Positions 16,574 through 24,873 of a stretch of 64,000 bases of DNA are shown here, piece after piece. The stretch comes from Psychrobacillus psychrotolerans (GTDB lineage: Bacteria > Bacillota > Bacilli > Bacillales_A > Planococcaceae), in NCBI RefSeq assembly GCF_900115805.1, contig NZ_FOXU01000002.1, forward strand, positions 434,001-498,000. Reading direction: 5' to 3'. How positions within the stretch are numbered: the stretch's first letter is position 1; the number at the start of each line of letters is the position of its first letter. Below the pieces are notes generated by a model. It did not search any database. It was not told where the DNA came from and worked only from the letters and a program-made list of their open reading frames with translations. The translations under genes and the position numbers were made by a program.

Positions 16574-16924
16574 ATGACAAATCACGAAGAAACAACAACT
16601 TTACCTCCAAAAACATGTTCCATTGAACGATTAGTGACAATGGAATCTGATGTTGCTTTAGTATTACAAGGTAAAAAAACTGCTACACGACGTAATGGTC
16701 GCTACGCAGATGTAGGCGAGATTATGGAGCTTCAAGGACAATCATTCGTTGTAGACCGTGTATATATTCAAACACTTGGTGACTTGATGGATGAACATGC
16801 AAACCAAGAAGGCTTTGAATCAGTGGAAGATTATAAACAGTCCATCTTGTCTTATCACCCTGGCATGCCTTGGTTACCTCATATGACTGTATGGGTTCAT
16901 GAATTTAGCCCAGTAAAAGCGTAA
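16574..16924 (+). CDS. ASCH-domain (PUA-like) protein
   Basis: 116 residues. The core VLQGKKTATRRNGRYADVGEIMELQGQSFVV matches, in pieces, the G.K..T.R pattern and short beta barrel of ASCH domains, which bind RNA or nucleotides and may act as nucleases or co-regulators. The C-terminus ends with a PGMPWLPHMTVWVHEF strand. AAGGTGGACTATCA precedes the ATG. Flanked by the two BsuPI lipoproteins, each apparently on its own transcript. The precise role is unknown. Confidence 0.72.
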   Translation: MTNHEETTTLPPKTCSIERLVTMESDVALVLQGKKTATRRNGRYADVGEIMELQGQSFVVDRVYIQTLGDLMDEHANQEGFESVEDYKQSILSYHPGMPWLPHMTVWVHEFSPVKA

Positions 16925-16927
16925 TAA

Positions 16928-16962
16928 CTACTTCTCTGTGTTTAACACAGGGAAGTTTTTTT
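16928..16962 (+). terminator. Intrinsic terminator after the ASCH gene
   Basis: ACTTCTCTGTGT/ACACAGGGAAGT stem, TTA loop, seven T residues. Confidence 0.85.
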
Positions 16963-17038
16963 ATGGAAAATTTTGTTCTCATCGTATGAAACTTTTTATC
17001 CAAAAGATGGTCTAATTTGTAAACAGGAGGTGTACAAC

Positions 17039-17722
17039 ATGAGAAAGAACAAAACAATCAATTGGATTTTATTACTTGTAATCCCCCTCTTTATATTGGC
17101 TAGTTGTGGATCCAGTCTAAGTGAATCTACAACTGGAAGTGATGCCGTAGAAGATACTGTATCCACACGAATTGATATAACAACAAATGGAGAAGGATCA
17201 TTTACGCTAAAGAATGAGACTTCAGAAGAAGCAGTTTTGGAAATGTCGAGTGGTCAACAAATCGAATTCCAACTATTAAATAATGAGAAGGAAATCATTT
17301 ACACATATTCAGCAAATAAATTATTCATGCAAGAAATACAAGAAAAGAAACTTCAGCCTAATGAGGAATGGACGATTCCACTTAATCTGAAAGAAGAACT
17401 TGTGGGAATTCCCCCAGGTCCTTACACATTGACCGTTTGGTCCACCGCCAAAGGGTTAAATGACCAAAAAGAAAAAGTTGCGTATGAGTTATTGACTTCA
17501 CCGGGAAAACTTGTCGTTCAAACACAGGAAATAACATTTACCGGACTAGTGGATCCACACTCTATTGAAGTAAAAAACCTAGCTGGTGAAACAGAAGTAA
17601 TGCAATTATCTGAAGTGGCGATGCCTCAGTTTGAAAACGTAGAAGAAGGCACACATTTAATCATTGAATATGTAAAAGAAAATGGGCAAAAAACTGTTCA
17701 GACCACGTATCCTGCAGAATAA
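17039..17722 (+). CDS. Lipoprotein with BsuPI-like domain, longer paralogue
   Basis: 227 residues. AGGAGGTGTACAAC sets the start. The signal peptide has a long hydrophobic core and an LASC lipobox (about residues 17-20). The BsuPI domain (FTLKNETSEEAVLEMSSGQ, IEFQLLNNEKEIIYTYSANK) is clearly related to the lipoprotein encoded upstream; residues after about 155 add a second beta-rich region (ITFTGLVDPHSIEVKN and onwards) that the shorter paralogue lacks. Probable gene duplication within 1.1 kb. Function unknown; probably displayed on the outer membrane face. Confidence 0.8.
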   Translation: MRKNKTINWILLLVIPLFILASCGSSLSESTTGSDAVEDTVSTRIDITTNGEGSFTLKNETSEEAVLEMSSGQQIEFQLLNNEKEIIYTYSANKLFMQEIQEKKLQPNEEWTIPLNLKEELVGIPPGPYTLTVWSTAKGLNDQKEKVAYELLTSPGKLVVQTQEITFTGLVDPHSIEVKNLAGETEVMQLSEVAMPQFENVEEGTHLIIEYVKENGQKTVQTTYPAE

Positions 17723-17740
17723 CAATCTAAATAACCACAT

Positions 17741-17772
17741 AAAAATGCATCGCATTTTTGCGGTGCATTTTG
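17741..17772 (+). terminator. Intrinsic terminator after the second BsuPI lipoprotein gene
   Basis: AAAATGCATCGC/GCGGTGCATTTT stem with loop ATTTTT; works on both strands for the convergent gene pair. Confidence 0.8.
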
Positions 17773-17781
17773 TATACATTA

Positions 17782-18075
17782 TTAACTTTTGAAGGTTAAA
17801 CCTTCTCTTCTTAAACTTTCTTTAAGTGTTGGCAAAGAAGCGGGACCTATACCATGGAACTTTAAAATTTCTTTCTCACTGAATTCAGAGAGCCTCTGCA
17901 AGGAAGTAACTTCGTTATTCATCAACGCTCTTCTTGCTGGTGCAGAGAGCAGCGATAGAAAACCGCTATTAGGTTTGCTTCCTTGCTCACACATTGGACA
18001 AGTCGGACAGTCACTACTTTTATAATACTTATGCCCTTTGTTGCAGGTCCTTAACTCTTTTTCAGAAGTTGCCAT
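17782..18075 (-). CDS. Small protein with zinc-ribbon-like N-terminus and RNA polymerase alpha CTD-like HhH domain
   Basis: 97 residues. The first 35 hold paired cysteines (CNKGHKYYKSSDCPTCPMC), probably a zinc knuckle. The rest (LLSAPARRALMNNEVTSLQRLSEFSEKEILKFHGIGPASLPTLKESL) closely follows the C-terminal domain of RNA polymerase alpha, including the helix-hairpin-helix GIGPASLPTL. Stand-alone proteins of this type are common in Bacillales. They may bind DNA or transcription factors, but no role is established. AGGGGGTGTTAAA precedes the ATG. Confidence 0.75.
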   Translation of the reverse strand: MATSEKELRTCNKGHKYYKSSDCPTCPMCEQGSKPNSGFLSLLSAPARRALMNNEVTSLQRLSEFSEKEILKFHGIGPASLPTLKESLRREGLTFKS

Positions 18076-18139
18076 TTTAACACCCCCTAGATTCTCTAAT
18101 ACCTAATATTAACTACTATTATGACACAAATGCTTTAAA

Positions 18140-18188
18140 AAAATAAAAACCTCCTAACATATCTATAAAAGATTAGTTAGAAGGTTTA
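18140..18188 (-). terminator. Intrinsic terminator downstream of the YhfH-like gene
   Basis: Minus-strand stem AAACCTTCTAAC/GTTAGGAGGTTT with a longer AT-rich loop, followed by a T-rich tail. It would close an aceA-aceB-yhfH transcript. Confidence 0.7.
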
Positions 18189-18255
18189 TATTCTATAATT
18201 TAAATTTACTTACAAGTTCTTAAGATTTATAGACATTCCTGTTTTTTCGATATAG

Positions 18256-18378
18256 TTATTCCTCGTTCATGCCGATGCAACGTTCACACTCGTAAAGGGA
18301 TGATTCTACTTGCTCATTAATAACACATCCACATTCACGACAATGCTTTGTATTTACTTCTTGAGTAGTTAATTTCAT
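18256..18378 (-). CDS. YhfH-like zinc-ribbon microprotein (40 residues)
   Basis: A small gene with a strong ribosome binding site (AAGGAGGTGATTTGC before ATG). The product carries two CxxC pairs (HCRECGC and CERCIG) separated by about 15 residues, which fit a zinc ribbon, and it resembles the YhfH family of Bacillales, usually 40-46 residues. Function is unknown. It starts 30 bp after the malate synthase stop on the same strand with no terminator between, so it may share the glyoxylate-shunt transcript. Confidence 0.75.
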   Translation of the reverse strand: MKLTTQEVNTKHCRECGCVINEQVESSLYECERCIGMNEE

Positions 18379-18408
18379 GCAAATCACCTCCTTGAATGGA
18401 TTGTTTTT

Positions 18409-20007
18409 TTAGCTAATCTTTTCGTAGCCTGGCAATGTTAAGAACTCGATAAATTCATCTTCTCTTACTAATGATAGGAATAACTCTGCCGCTTCTGTGT
18501 AGCGACCATTTCCGTATATGTCATTTCCAAAAGTTGCTTTCAGTTTCCCTAATTCTTCTGTTAAAACTTGTTCTACTAAAGTGATGGAAATTTTTCGTCC
18601 ATCCTCTATCTTTCCTTCTGGATGCCTAATCCATTGCCATACTTGTGTACGAGAAATTTCTGCTGTTGCAGCATCTTCCATTAAGTTATTAATCGGAGCT
18701 GCTCCATTTCCACGTAGCCAAGATGCTATATATTGAACCCCTACACTACAGTTCATACGAAGGCCTTCTTCGGTTATAGTTCCCTTTGGTACTTCGAGTA
18801 AATTAGCCGCTGTTACCTGGACGTCTTCTCGTTTTCGATGAATTTGGTTTGGCGTAGGCATATGTTCTTGGAACTGCTCCCAAGCGACAGGCACTAACCC
18901 TGGGTGTGCCACCCATGTTCCATCATGTCCATCCGTTGCTTCTCTCCGTTTATCTTCGCTTACTTTTGCGAAAGCTGCTGCGTTTGCTGTTTCGTCCCCT
19001 TTTATGGGAATTTGTGCAGCCATTCCACCAATGGCTGATGCATTTCGTCGATGACAGGTTTGGATACATAACTGCGAATAAGCACGCATAAATGGTGACG
19101 TCATCGTCACTTGACCTCTGTCGGGCAAGATGACCTGGGACTGGTTGCGAAGTCGTTTAATATAACTAAAAATATAATCCCAACGTCCACAGTTTAGACC
19201 TGCCGAATGCTCACGAAGCTCATATAAAATTTCATCCATTTCGAATGCCGCCATGATTGTTTCGATTAAAACAGTTGCCTTAATCGTCCCGTTAGGAACT
19301 TCTAATTGTTGCTGTGCATAGACGAAAATATCATTCCATAATCGTGCTTCCAAATGACTTTCTAACTTCGGTAAGTAAAAGTAAGGACCAGTTCCCTGAG
19401 CAATCGCTTCCTTTGCATTGTGGAAGAAATAAAGTCCAAAGTCGAAGAAGCTACCAGAGATTGACTCACCATCTATCCGTATATTTTTCTCCAAAAGATG
19501 GAATCCTCTAGGTCTTACAATGAGGACTGCTGGTTGTTCTTTCAAGCTATATACTTTACCCGTTTCAGGCTGTGTATAAGAGATTTTTTTGCGAACAGCA
19601 TCACGCATATTGAGCTGACCATCAATCATATTTTCCCAAGTGGGCGAAGTCGCGTCTTCAAAACAAGCCATAAATGTCTTTGCCCCTGAATTTAATGCAT
19701 TGATGACCATTTTACGATTAACCGGGCCAGTTATTTCGACGCGGCGATCCTGTAAGTCCTCTGGGAGGGGAGCTATTGTCCAGTTTCCTTCTCGAATTGT
19801 TTTGGTTTCCGATAAAAAGTCCAATGTTGCCCCGTTATCTAATTTCTCTTGACGAAACTGACGTGCTTGTAGCAATTCTTTTCTTCTCTTATCAAAGAGA
19901 TGATGGAGGGAAGCTACGAAATCTAATGCTTCTAGCGTTAAAATTTCGTCAATGCCTTCAACCTCTTTCCCTAAAATTTCAATCCTTTTAGTCGTTAGTT
20001 GTTCCAT
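18409..20007 (-). CDS. aceB: Malate synthase A
   Basis: 532 residues, the usual length of the A isoform. Condenses glyoxylate and acetyl-CoA to malate, the second step of the glyoxylate shunt, in the cytosol. Visible family segments are [22 protein letters not shown] (in pieces, about residues 107-128), [32 protein letters not shown] and [12 protein letters not shown]. Catalytic Arg and Glu/Asp positions lie within these. GGGAGG precedes the ATG. It follows aceA after 31 bp, forming an operon that permits growth on acetate or fatty acids. Confidence 0.96.
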   Translation of the reverse strand: MEQLTTKRIEILGKEVEGIDEILTLEALDFVASLHHLFDKRRKELLQARQFRQEKLDNGATLDFLSETKTIREGNWTIAPLPEDLQDRRVEITGPVNRKMVINALNSGAKTFMACFEDATSPTWENMIDGQLNMRDAVRKKISYTQPETGKVYSLKEQPAVLIVRPRGFHLLEKNIRIDGESISGSFFDFGLYFFHNAKEAIAQGTGPYFYLPKLESHLEARLWNDIFVYAQQQLEVPNGTIKATVLIETIMAAFEMDEILYELREHSAGLNCGRWDYIFSYIKRLRNQSQVILPDRGQVTMTSPFMRAYSQLCIQTCHRRNASAIGGMAAQIPIKGDETANAAAFAKVSEDKRREATDGHDGTWVAHPGLVPVAWEQFQEHMPTPNQIHRKREDVQVTAANLLEVPKGTITEEGLRMNCSVGVQYIASWLRGNGAAPINNLMEDAATAEISRTQVWQWIRHPEGKIEDGRKISITLVEQVLTEELGKLKATFGNDIYGNGRYTEAAELFLSLVREDEFIEFLTLPGYEKIS

Positions 20008-20038
20008 TTATCGTTAACCTCCCATCCCCATGTTTGGT

Positions 20039-21322
20039 TTAAGCAAACTGTGCTACTTCTGTAGAGCCTTTCATCGCTGTAGTAGAGGAAGTTCCACCTG
20101 ACACGATTTGTGAGATCTCATCGAAGTATCCGGTCCCAACTTCACGTTGATGTTTCGTAGCTGTATATCCTTTTGTTTCATTTGCAAATTCTGCTTGTTG
20201 GAGTTTAGAGTATGCTGCCATACCATTTGTTTTATAATCATGCGCTAGTTCAAACATGCTGTGGTTCAACGCATGGAACCCTGCTAGTGTTACGAATTGG
20301 AATTTGTAACCCATCTTCCCTAGCTCTACTTGATATTTTGCAATTGTTTCCTGATCCAAGTTTGCTTCCCAGTTGAAGGAAGGTGAACAATTGTACGCTA
20401 GCAATTTACCTGGGAATTTTGCATGTATAGCGTCAGCGAATTGTTTAGCTTCCTCTAAACTAGGATGAGAAGTTTCACACCATATAAGATCCGCGTATGG
20501 CGCGTATGCTAAACCGCGTGCGATTGCCTGGTCAATTCCTGGTTTTGTTTTGAAGAACCCTTCAGGTGTTCTTTCACCAGTTATGAAATCTGCGTCACGT
20601 GGGTCAATGTCACTCGTTACCATATCTGCCGCATCTGCATCCGTACGTGCAATTAATACAGTTGGAACCCCCATTACATCTGCTGCTAGTCGAGCTGATA
20701 CTAAATTACGAATGGCATTTTGAGTAGGTAGAAGAACCTTCCCGCCAAGATGTCCACATTTCTTTTCAGAAGCAAGTTGATCTTCTAAATGGACACCCGC
20801 TGCTCCAGCTTCAATCATACCTTTCATCAGTTCGAAAACATTTAATGGTCCGCCAAACCCAGCTTCTGCATCTGCAATAATAGGTGCAAACCAGTCAAAC
20901 TCATCTTCTCTACCTTCCGCTTGGTCAATTTGATCTGCACGTTGTAACGCTTGGTTAATACGCTTTACTACTGCCGGCACACTGTTTGCAGGGTATAAGC
21001 TTTGATCTGGATACATTTGACCTGAAAGGTTTGCATCTGCTGCTACCTGCCAGCCACTTAAGTAAATTGCTTGAAGTCCAGCTTTTACCTGTTGCACTGC
21101 CTGATTACCAGTTAAAGCTCCAAGGGCATTGATGAAGTCTTCTTGATGAAGCGACTTCCATAAACGTTTTGAACCTTTTCGCGCTAATGTTTGTTCAATA
21201 ATGACAGAGCCACGTAATTTCACTACATCTTCTGCAGAATATGGACGTTCAATACCGTTCCAACGGTTTTCTTCTTTCCATTGTTGTTGAAGCTCTTCTA
21301 CCTGTTGTTGTCTTTTTGACAT
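20039..21322 (-). CDS. aceA: Isocitrate lyase
   Basis: 427 residues. Cleaves isocitrate to glyoxylate and succinate. The catalytic signature KKCGH is present ([11 protein letters not shown], about residue 190), with metal and substrate sites in [15 protein letters not shown] and ARTDADAAD; a conserved NCSPSFNW loop is near residue 315. An ATG two codons earlier is too close to AAGGGG, so the start is set at MSKRQQQ. The C-terminus is slightly shorter than some homologues but complete. Divergent LytTR regulator and direct repeats suggest specific control. Confidence 0.96.
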   Translation of the reverse strand: MSKRQQQVEELQQQWKEENRWNGIERPYSAEDVVKLRGSVIIEQTLARKGSKRLWKSLHQEDFINALGALTGNQAVQQVKAGLQAIYLSGWQVAADANLSGQMYPDQSLYPANSVPAVVKRINQALQRADQIDQAEGREDEFDWFAPIIADAEAGFGGPLNVFELMKGMIEAGAAGVHLEDQLASEKKCGHLGGKVLLPTQNAIRNLVSARLAADVMGVPTVLIARTDADAADMVTSDIDPRDADFITGERTPEGFFKTKPGIDQAIARGLAYAPYADLIWCETSHPSLEEAKQFADAIHAKFPGKLLAYNCSPSFNWEANLDQETIAKYQVELGKMGYKFQFVTLAGFHALNHSMFELAHDYKTNGMAAYSKLQQAEFANETKGYTATKHQREVGTGYFDEISQIVSGGTSSTTAMKGSTEVAQFA

Positions 21323-21411
21323 GTACATACACCCCTTAATATTTTGTGGAGGAACACTGTTTAAAAATACTACTTTTTACTGTATCATAACAGTTCCTTT
21401 TCTTGTAATCT

Positions 21412-21417
21412 AATATA
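21412..21417 (-). promoter_or_regulatory. Probable aceA -10 element without a good -35
   Basis: TATATT on the minus strand about 90 bp before aceA. Seventeen bp upstream stands ATACAA, a poor -35. Together with the direct repeats further upstream this looks like an activator-dependent promoter. Confidence 0.4.
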
Positions 21418-21448
21418 TAACAGAAAGATGTTTTTTGTATAGATATTT

Positions 21449-21496
21449 GGATGAAATATTGTTTTTTTAGGATGAACGAAGAATTAGTGAGATGAA
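21449..21496. promoter_or_regulatory. Three phased direct repeats, candidate LytTR-protein binding sites
   Basis: GATGAA recurs at 21450, 21471 and 21491 (first two as GGATGAA), spaced 21 and 20 bp. LytTR-domain regulators bind short direct repeats about two helical turns apart. The repeats lie between the divergent LytTR gene and aceA, upstream of a weak aceA promoter. Confidence 0.55.
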
Positions 21497-21526
21497 CACA
21501 GAATATTAAGAAAACGAGGTGTATTA

Positions 21527-22183
21527 GTGGATTTTAAAATAGAGCAACTAAAACAGTATAGTTTAATAATGGAGGAATGGGTGCCCAAAGAGGCCTCTAT
21601 CGCTATAGCGGCTGGAGATCAGTATATCTACTACCAAGCAGGAGGGCATGATCTTCATCTAAAAGCAGGACAGAAAATCCATCCTAATAGTGTAGCTGAT
21701 CTAGTACTGACGAGAGGATGTAGAATAGAAGCTGTATTAGAAGATGCATTATTTCAAGTTCCCTATTACGGAATTGGTTATCCAATTGAGATTAATGGTG
21801 AAAAAGCGGCATTGGTTGTTATACTCCCCCCTCATCATGCAGTTCCCATTACTTCTCCTTATAAGTTTTTAACCGGGAAGCAGGAAGACGAATGGAAACC
21901 AATCTCTATTGAAAAAGTGTCTCATATTGAAAGTCTTCAAAAAAAGACATGGTTCTACGCCAATAAAGAGCCTTATAAAACTAGTATCCCTTTGAAGGAA
22001 TTACAACTCCGGTTACCAGATAACTTTTTACGTATTCACCGCTCTTATATTGTTAATATTTCATTTATCGACCGAATCGTCCGCGATTTTTCTTCTAATT
22101 TGTTAATACAGTTACAGGACGGAACCGAATTACCGGTAAGTCAGTCTTATATGACAGATGTTCGAGCAGTGTTAGGGTTTTAA
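21527..22183 (+). CDS. LytTR-domain transcriptional regulator, likely controlling the glyoxylate operon
   Basis: 218 residues, GTG start with ACGAGGT upstream. The C-terminal LytTR DNA-binding domain is clear from about residue 120 (ISIEKVSHIES, then FLRIHRSYIVN and final LPVSQSYMTDVRAVLGF). The N-terminal 110 residues do not form a receiver; they look like a small sensing beta-domain with no phospho-acceptor and may bind a metabolite. Divergent from aceA with phased direct repeats between them, so regulation of isocitrate lyase and malate synthase is inferred. Mechanism and ligand unknown. Confidence 0.82.
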   Translation: MDFKIEQLKQYSLIMEEWVPKEASIAIAAGDQYIYYQAGGHDLHLKAGQKIHPNSVADLVLTRGCRIEAVLEDALFQVPYYGIGYPIEINGEKAALVVILPPHHAVPITSPYKFLTGKQEDEWKPISIEKVSHIESLQKKTWFYANKEPYKTSIPLKELQLRLPDNFLRIHRSYIVNISFIDRIVRDFSSNLLIQLQDGTELPVSQSYMTDVRAVLGF

Positions 22184-22201
22184 ACGAGAACAATAATTAA
22201 A

Positions 22202-22227
22202 GGCTGTTCCGATTTCTCGAAACAGCC
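22202..22227. terminator. Shared hairpin between LytTR gene and EamA gene
   Basis: GGCTGTTCCGA/TCGAAACAGCC stem with TTTC loop and moderately T-rich flanks on both strands between convergent genes. Confidence 0.6.
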
Positions 22228-22247
22228 CTCCTTATTTACAGTCTTAG

Positions 22248-23144
22248 TTAAACAGACACTTTACCTACGCCTTCAGATTGTCCCCTAGCCGATTTACTCC
22301 CTAGTGTTAAAATAGCGATACTCCCAAGCAATAAACCAATCCCCATCCAAGAGGTTGTACTAAGAATTTCGCCTACCACAACCACCCCAAGTAAAGCAGC
22401 TGTCGTCGGTTCTGCAAGAGACAAAGTTAACGCAGAGGAGGCGGGTATTTTACGAAGACCCCAGCCGTATAATACATAAGCAATACTAGTTGTTGCTATT
22501 CCCAAGTAAAAAATGATTCCTATGTTTCCTGCATCATTCAACCAACTCACGTCAAATAGGAAATAAGAAGGCGTCAACAGTAAAGCACTTAGTGAAAAAG
22601 TCATTGCAACGACCGACATTGCCTCTTCTTTTTGCAACATAGATTTACTTGTCATTGTATACAATGCAAAAATAATACCCGCGATTAAGGAATACAGAAC
22701 CCCAAATGGATTTATACTCACTTCACCTTTTGTAACAAATAATAACATACAGCCTATAATAGCTAAGCCAGTCGAGAATCCCCACACTTTTGTAGGCCGC
22801 ATCTTTAAAAATATCCATTCTATTAAACCTGAAAATACTGGTGCACTTCCAATGGCAACCACACTTGCTACAGCTACACCTGTTAAACGCACAGAAGAAA
22901 AGAATAAGAGCTGAAACAAAGAGATACATATAGCGGCGTATAGTGTTTGCTTCCAGGGCCATGAACGGAATTTAATTTTTTTTAATAAAACCATAATGAT
23001 CAGCAGGAATAATCCACCTGTTGCTGATCGTCCAGCACTAATGATAAAAGGATGCGCACTGTCTGGTAAAAATGTTTGTGCAGTGCCTGTTGTCCCCCAT
23101 AAAATAGCACCAAGTAGAACAAATATGTATGGTAATACGGTCAA
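22248..23144 (-). CDS. EamA/DMT-superfamily transporter
   Basis: 298 residues with ten predicted membrane helices in two EamA repeats, the first starting GAILWGTTGTAQTF, the second at about residue 150 (GVLYSLIAGIIFALYTMTSK) with the conserved LSLAEPTTAALLGVVVVGE segment near 240. Members export amino acids, purines or drugs; substrate not predictable. The start is TTG, with GGGAG 4-5 bp upstream. Standing alone between convergent and divergent neighbours. Confidence 0.9.
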   Translation of the reverse strand: MTVLPYIFVLLGAILWGTTGTAQTFLPDSAHPFIISAGRSATGGLFLLIIMVLLKKIKFRSWPWKQTLYAAICISLFQLLFFSSVRLTGVAVASVVAIGSAPVFSGLIEWIFLKMRPTKVWGFSTGLAIIGCMLLFVTKGEVSINPFGVLYSLIAGIIFALYTMTSKSMLQKEEAMSVVAMTFSLSALLLTPSYFLFDVSWLNDAGNIGIIFYLGIATTSIAYVLYGWGLRKIPASSALTLSLAEPTTAALLGVVVVGEILSTTSWMGIGLLLGSIAILTLGSKSARGQSEGVGKVSV

Positions 23145-23244
23145 GTTTTCTCCCTACCTTTCCACATTTTCTAACTTCCAATATAGCACATATTGAGTTA
23201 CCGCCAATCGTATCTTATACTAATAAGGATAGGAGGCATTTTAC

Positions 23245-23475
23245 ATGTATATGACAGTAGAAGAAACTGCGAATTATTTATCAATGCCTATTGATCAAGT
23301 AAAACGATATATTTCAGAGAAAAAAATTCGTGCTATTTTTGATGGGGAAGAGTATTACGTGAATAGTGCTCAATTTGAAACGCACTTACTGCAAATTGAG
23401 GATTTGAAGCGACAAATCGATGAATGGCGAAATACTCCGATTCCGGATGATATTGATGTAAAAGACGAAGATTAA
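23245..23475 (+). CDS. Excisionase-family (MerR-like) helix-turn-helix protein
   Basis: 76 residues. The first 50 match the excisionase-type winged HTH (MTVEETANYLSMPIDQVKRY, then GEEYYVNSAQFETHL); the last 25 are acidic. AGGAGGCATTTTAC precedes the ATG. Small stand-alone proteins of this type occur widely in Bacillales chromosomes and need not be linked to phage; no integrase is nearby. It probably binds DNA; the target is unknown. Confidence 0.75.
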   Translation: MYMTVEETANYLSMPIDQVKRYISEKKIRAIFDGEEYYVNSAQFETHLLQIEDLKRQIDEWRNTPIPDDIDVKDED

Positions 23476-23485
23476 TACAAAGGAA

Positions 23486-23521
23486 AAGGACGTTCTCCGA
23501 ATGAGGAGAATGTCCTTTTTT
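23486..23521 (+). terminator. Intrinsic terminator after the excisionase-like gene
   Basis: AAGGACGTTCTCC/GGAGAATGTCCTT stem with GAATGA loop, then six T residues. Confidence 0.9.
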
Positions 23522-23544
23522 ATTAATAGGTCCTGTAAACTATA

Positions 23545-23675
23545 CCGTTGATTTTCGCTTCAGGCGGACGCTTTCCGCGGGCTTGGCTTCAGCCTCCTCG
23601 TCGCAAGCTCCTGTGGGGTCTTCAGCTCAAGCTAATCCCGCTGGAGTCGTCGCCTTTCGCTACAAACAACAAAGT
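23545..23675. repeat. Dispersed Bacillaceae-type intergenic repeat (GTTGATTTTCGCTTCAGGCGGACGC type)
   Basis: The block GATTTTCGCTTCAGGCGG... CTTTCCGCGGGC ... CCTCCTCGTCG ... GGAGTCGTCGCCTTTCGCT has markedly higher GC than its surroundings and complementary ends: GGCGGACGC with GTCGTCGCC, AGCG with CGCT. From memory, near-identical intergenic elements are found in many copies in Bacillus and relatives. No ORF; role unknown. Confidence 0.65.
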
Positions 23676-23756
23676 CCACCTTAAATAAACGGATAATATC
23701 GCATAAATAGTCGTTTTTACCTGGAAATAAGTAATTACCAAATGGACTCTAGGATC

Positions 23757-24743
23757 CTAGATCGTAATAAAAAATCCAGCTCTTTTTCCGATTATTTCTG
23801 CATAATCTTCTACCATCACACTTGCTGTTGGGTACATACCTGCTCCTGGACCGACTAATGTTAATGTTCCAATATAGTTTGTATCTAGTGCAACTGCGTT
23901 GTTTACACCTTCTATTGAGTATAACGGATGATCTGGCCCTACTAGTTGTGGACCAACGGATGCGTATAGTTCACCGTTTTCGTCTTGCTCTATTTCTGCT
24001 ACATGGCGATAACGTAGTCCTTGTTCCTTTGCTTTGCGGACATCCTCTAATGAGATTTCATCAATACCAACTACACGAACGTCGTTCCAATTGGGCTGTT
24101 TTTTAAACGCTAGTGCGCTTAGTATCATCAGTTTTCGGAAAGCATCTTGGCCGGACACATCGTTAAATGGATCTGCTTCTGCATAACCAAGGTCCTGCGC
24201 CTCTTTTAATGAGTCATCAAATGGACATTCATCCTGACGCATTTGTGTCAAAATGTAATTCGACGTCCCATTTAAGATACCTTGGATTCTTTTCACTGAG
24301 TTAACTTGTAATAGATTTTTTAATGTCTTAATAACTGGAACTCCGCCGGCTGTTGTTGCTTCATATCCTATAAATACTCCACGAGACTTTGCACGCTCAT
24401 GTAATGGAATACTATATTTGGAGAACATTACTTTATTTGCTGTTATTACATGACATCCTTTATCAATCGCTCTACATAAGTAGTTATATGCCGGTTCCTC
24501 ATTTACAATTGCCTCGAATACCACTTGGAGTCCAGGTATATTAATAATATCCTCAAAGTTATCAGTTACTAACACACCAGGTGTAGCCATTCTTTCTTTT
24601 CCAACATTGTTTACGAGGATCGCACTAATTTCTAGTTCTAATCCTAAAGACTTTTTCAGATCTTCTCTTTTTTCATTTACAATGTTGTAAATCCCTTGCC
24701 CGACTGTTCCGAAACCTAGGATTGCTGCTTTTATCGTCGCCAT
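23757..24743 (-). CDS. hom: Homoserine dehydrogenase, short form without ACT domain
   Basis: 328 residues. NAD(P)H-dependent reduction of aspartate semialdehyde to homoserine. Rossmann motif GFGTVGQG at residues 10-17; catalytic core NGTSNYILTQM, EAQDLGYAEADPFNDVSGQDA with substrate-binding Asp/Lys (D and K in FRKLMILSALAF). The protein ends at ASVMVEDYAEII, lacking the roughly 90-residue ACT regulatory domain of the 430-residue form, so threonine feedback is probably lost. GGAGGAGATAGC sets the start; in-frame codons upstream are not used. It follows the S-box controlled sulfhydrylase on the same strand, so it likely serves methionine synthesis. Confidence 0.92.
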   Translation of the reverse strand: MATIKAAILGFGTVGQGIYNIVNEKREDLKKSLGLELEISAILVNNVGKERMATPGVLVTDNFEDIINIPGLQVVFEAIVNEEPAYNYLCRAIDKGCHVITANKVMFSKYSIPLHERAKSRGVFIGYEATTAGGVPVIKTLKNLLQVNSVKRIQGILNGTSNYILTQMRQDECPFDDSLKEAQDLGYAEADPFNDVSGQDAFRKLMILSALAFKKQPNWNDVRVVGIDEISLEDVRKAKEQGLRYRHVAEIEQDENGELYASVGPQLVGPDHPLYSIEGVNNAVALDTNYIGTLTLVGPGAGMYPTASVMVEDYAEIIGKRAGFFITI

Positions 24744-24873
24744 GCTATCTCCTCCAACTGAATTTGCACAATTGAGTTCCAATTTGCTTCTATTTGTAAA
24801 ATCTAATCGCATTCATATACGAAGAACTATTTTACATATTGTAGCCCATTTTTACTCAATTATCAATAAAATT

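Noticed and set aside
23245-23475. Excisionase-like gene as sign of a prophage or integrative element
   Set aside because: No integrase, attachment-site repeat or phage gene nearby; such HTH proteins are common as stand-alone chromosomal genes.
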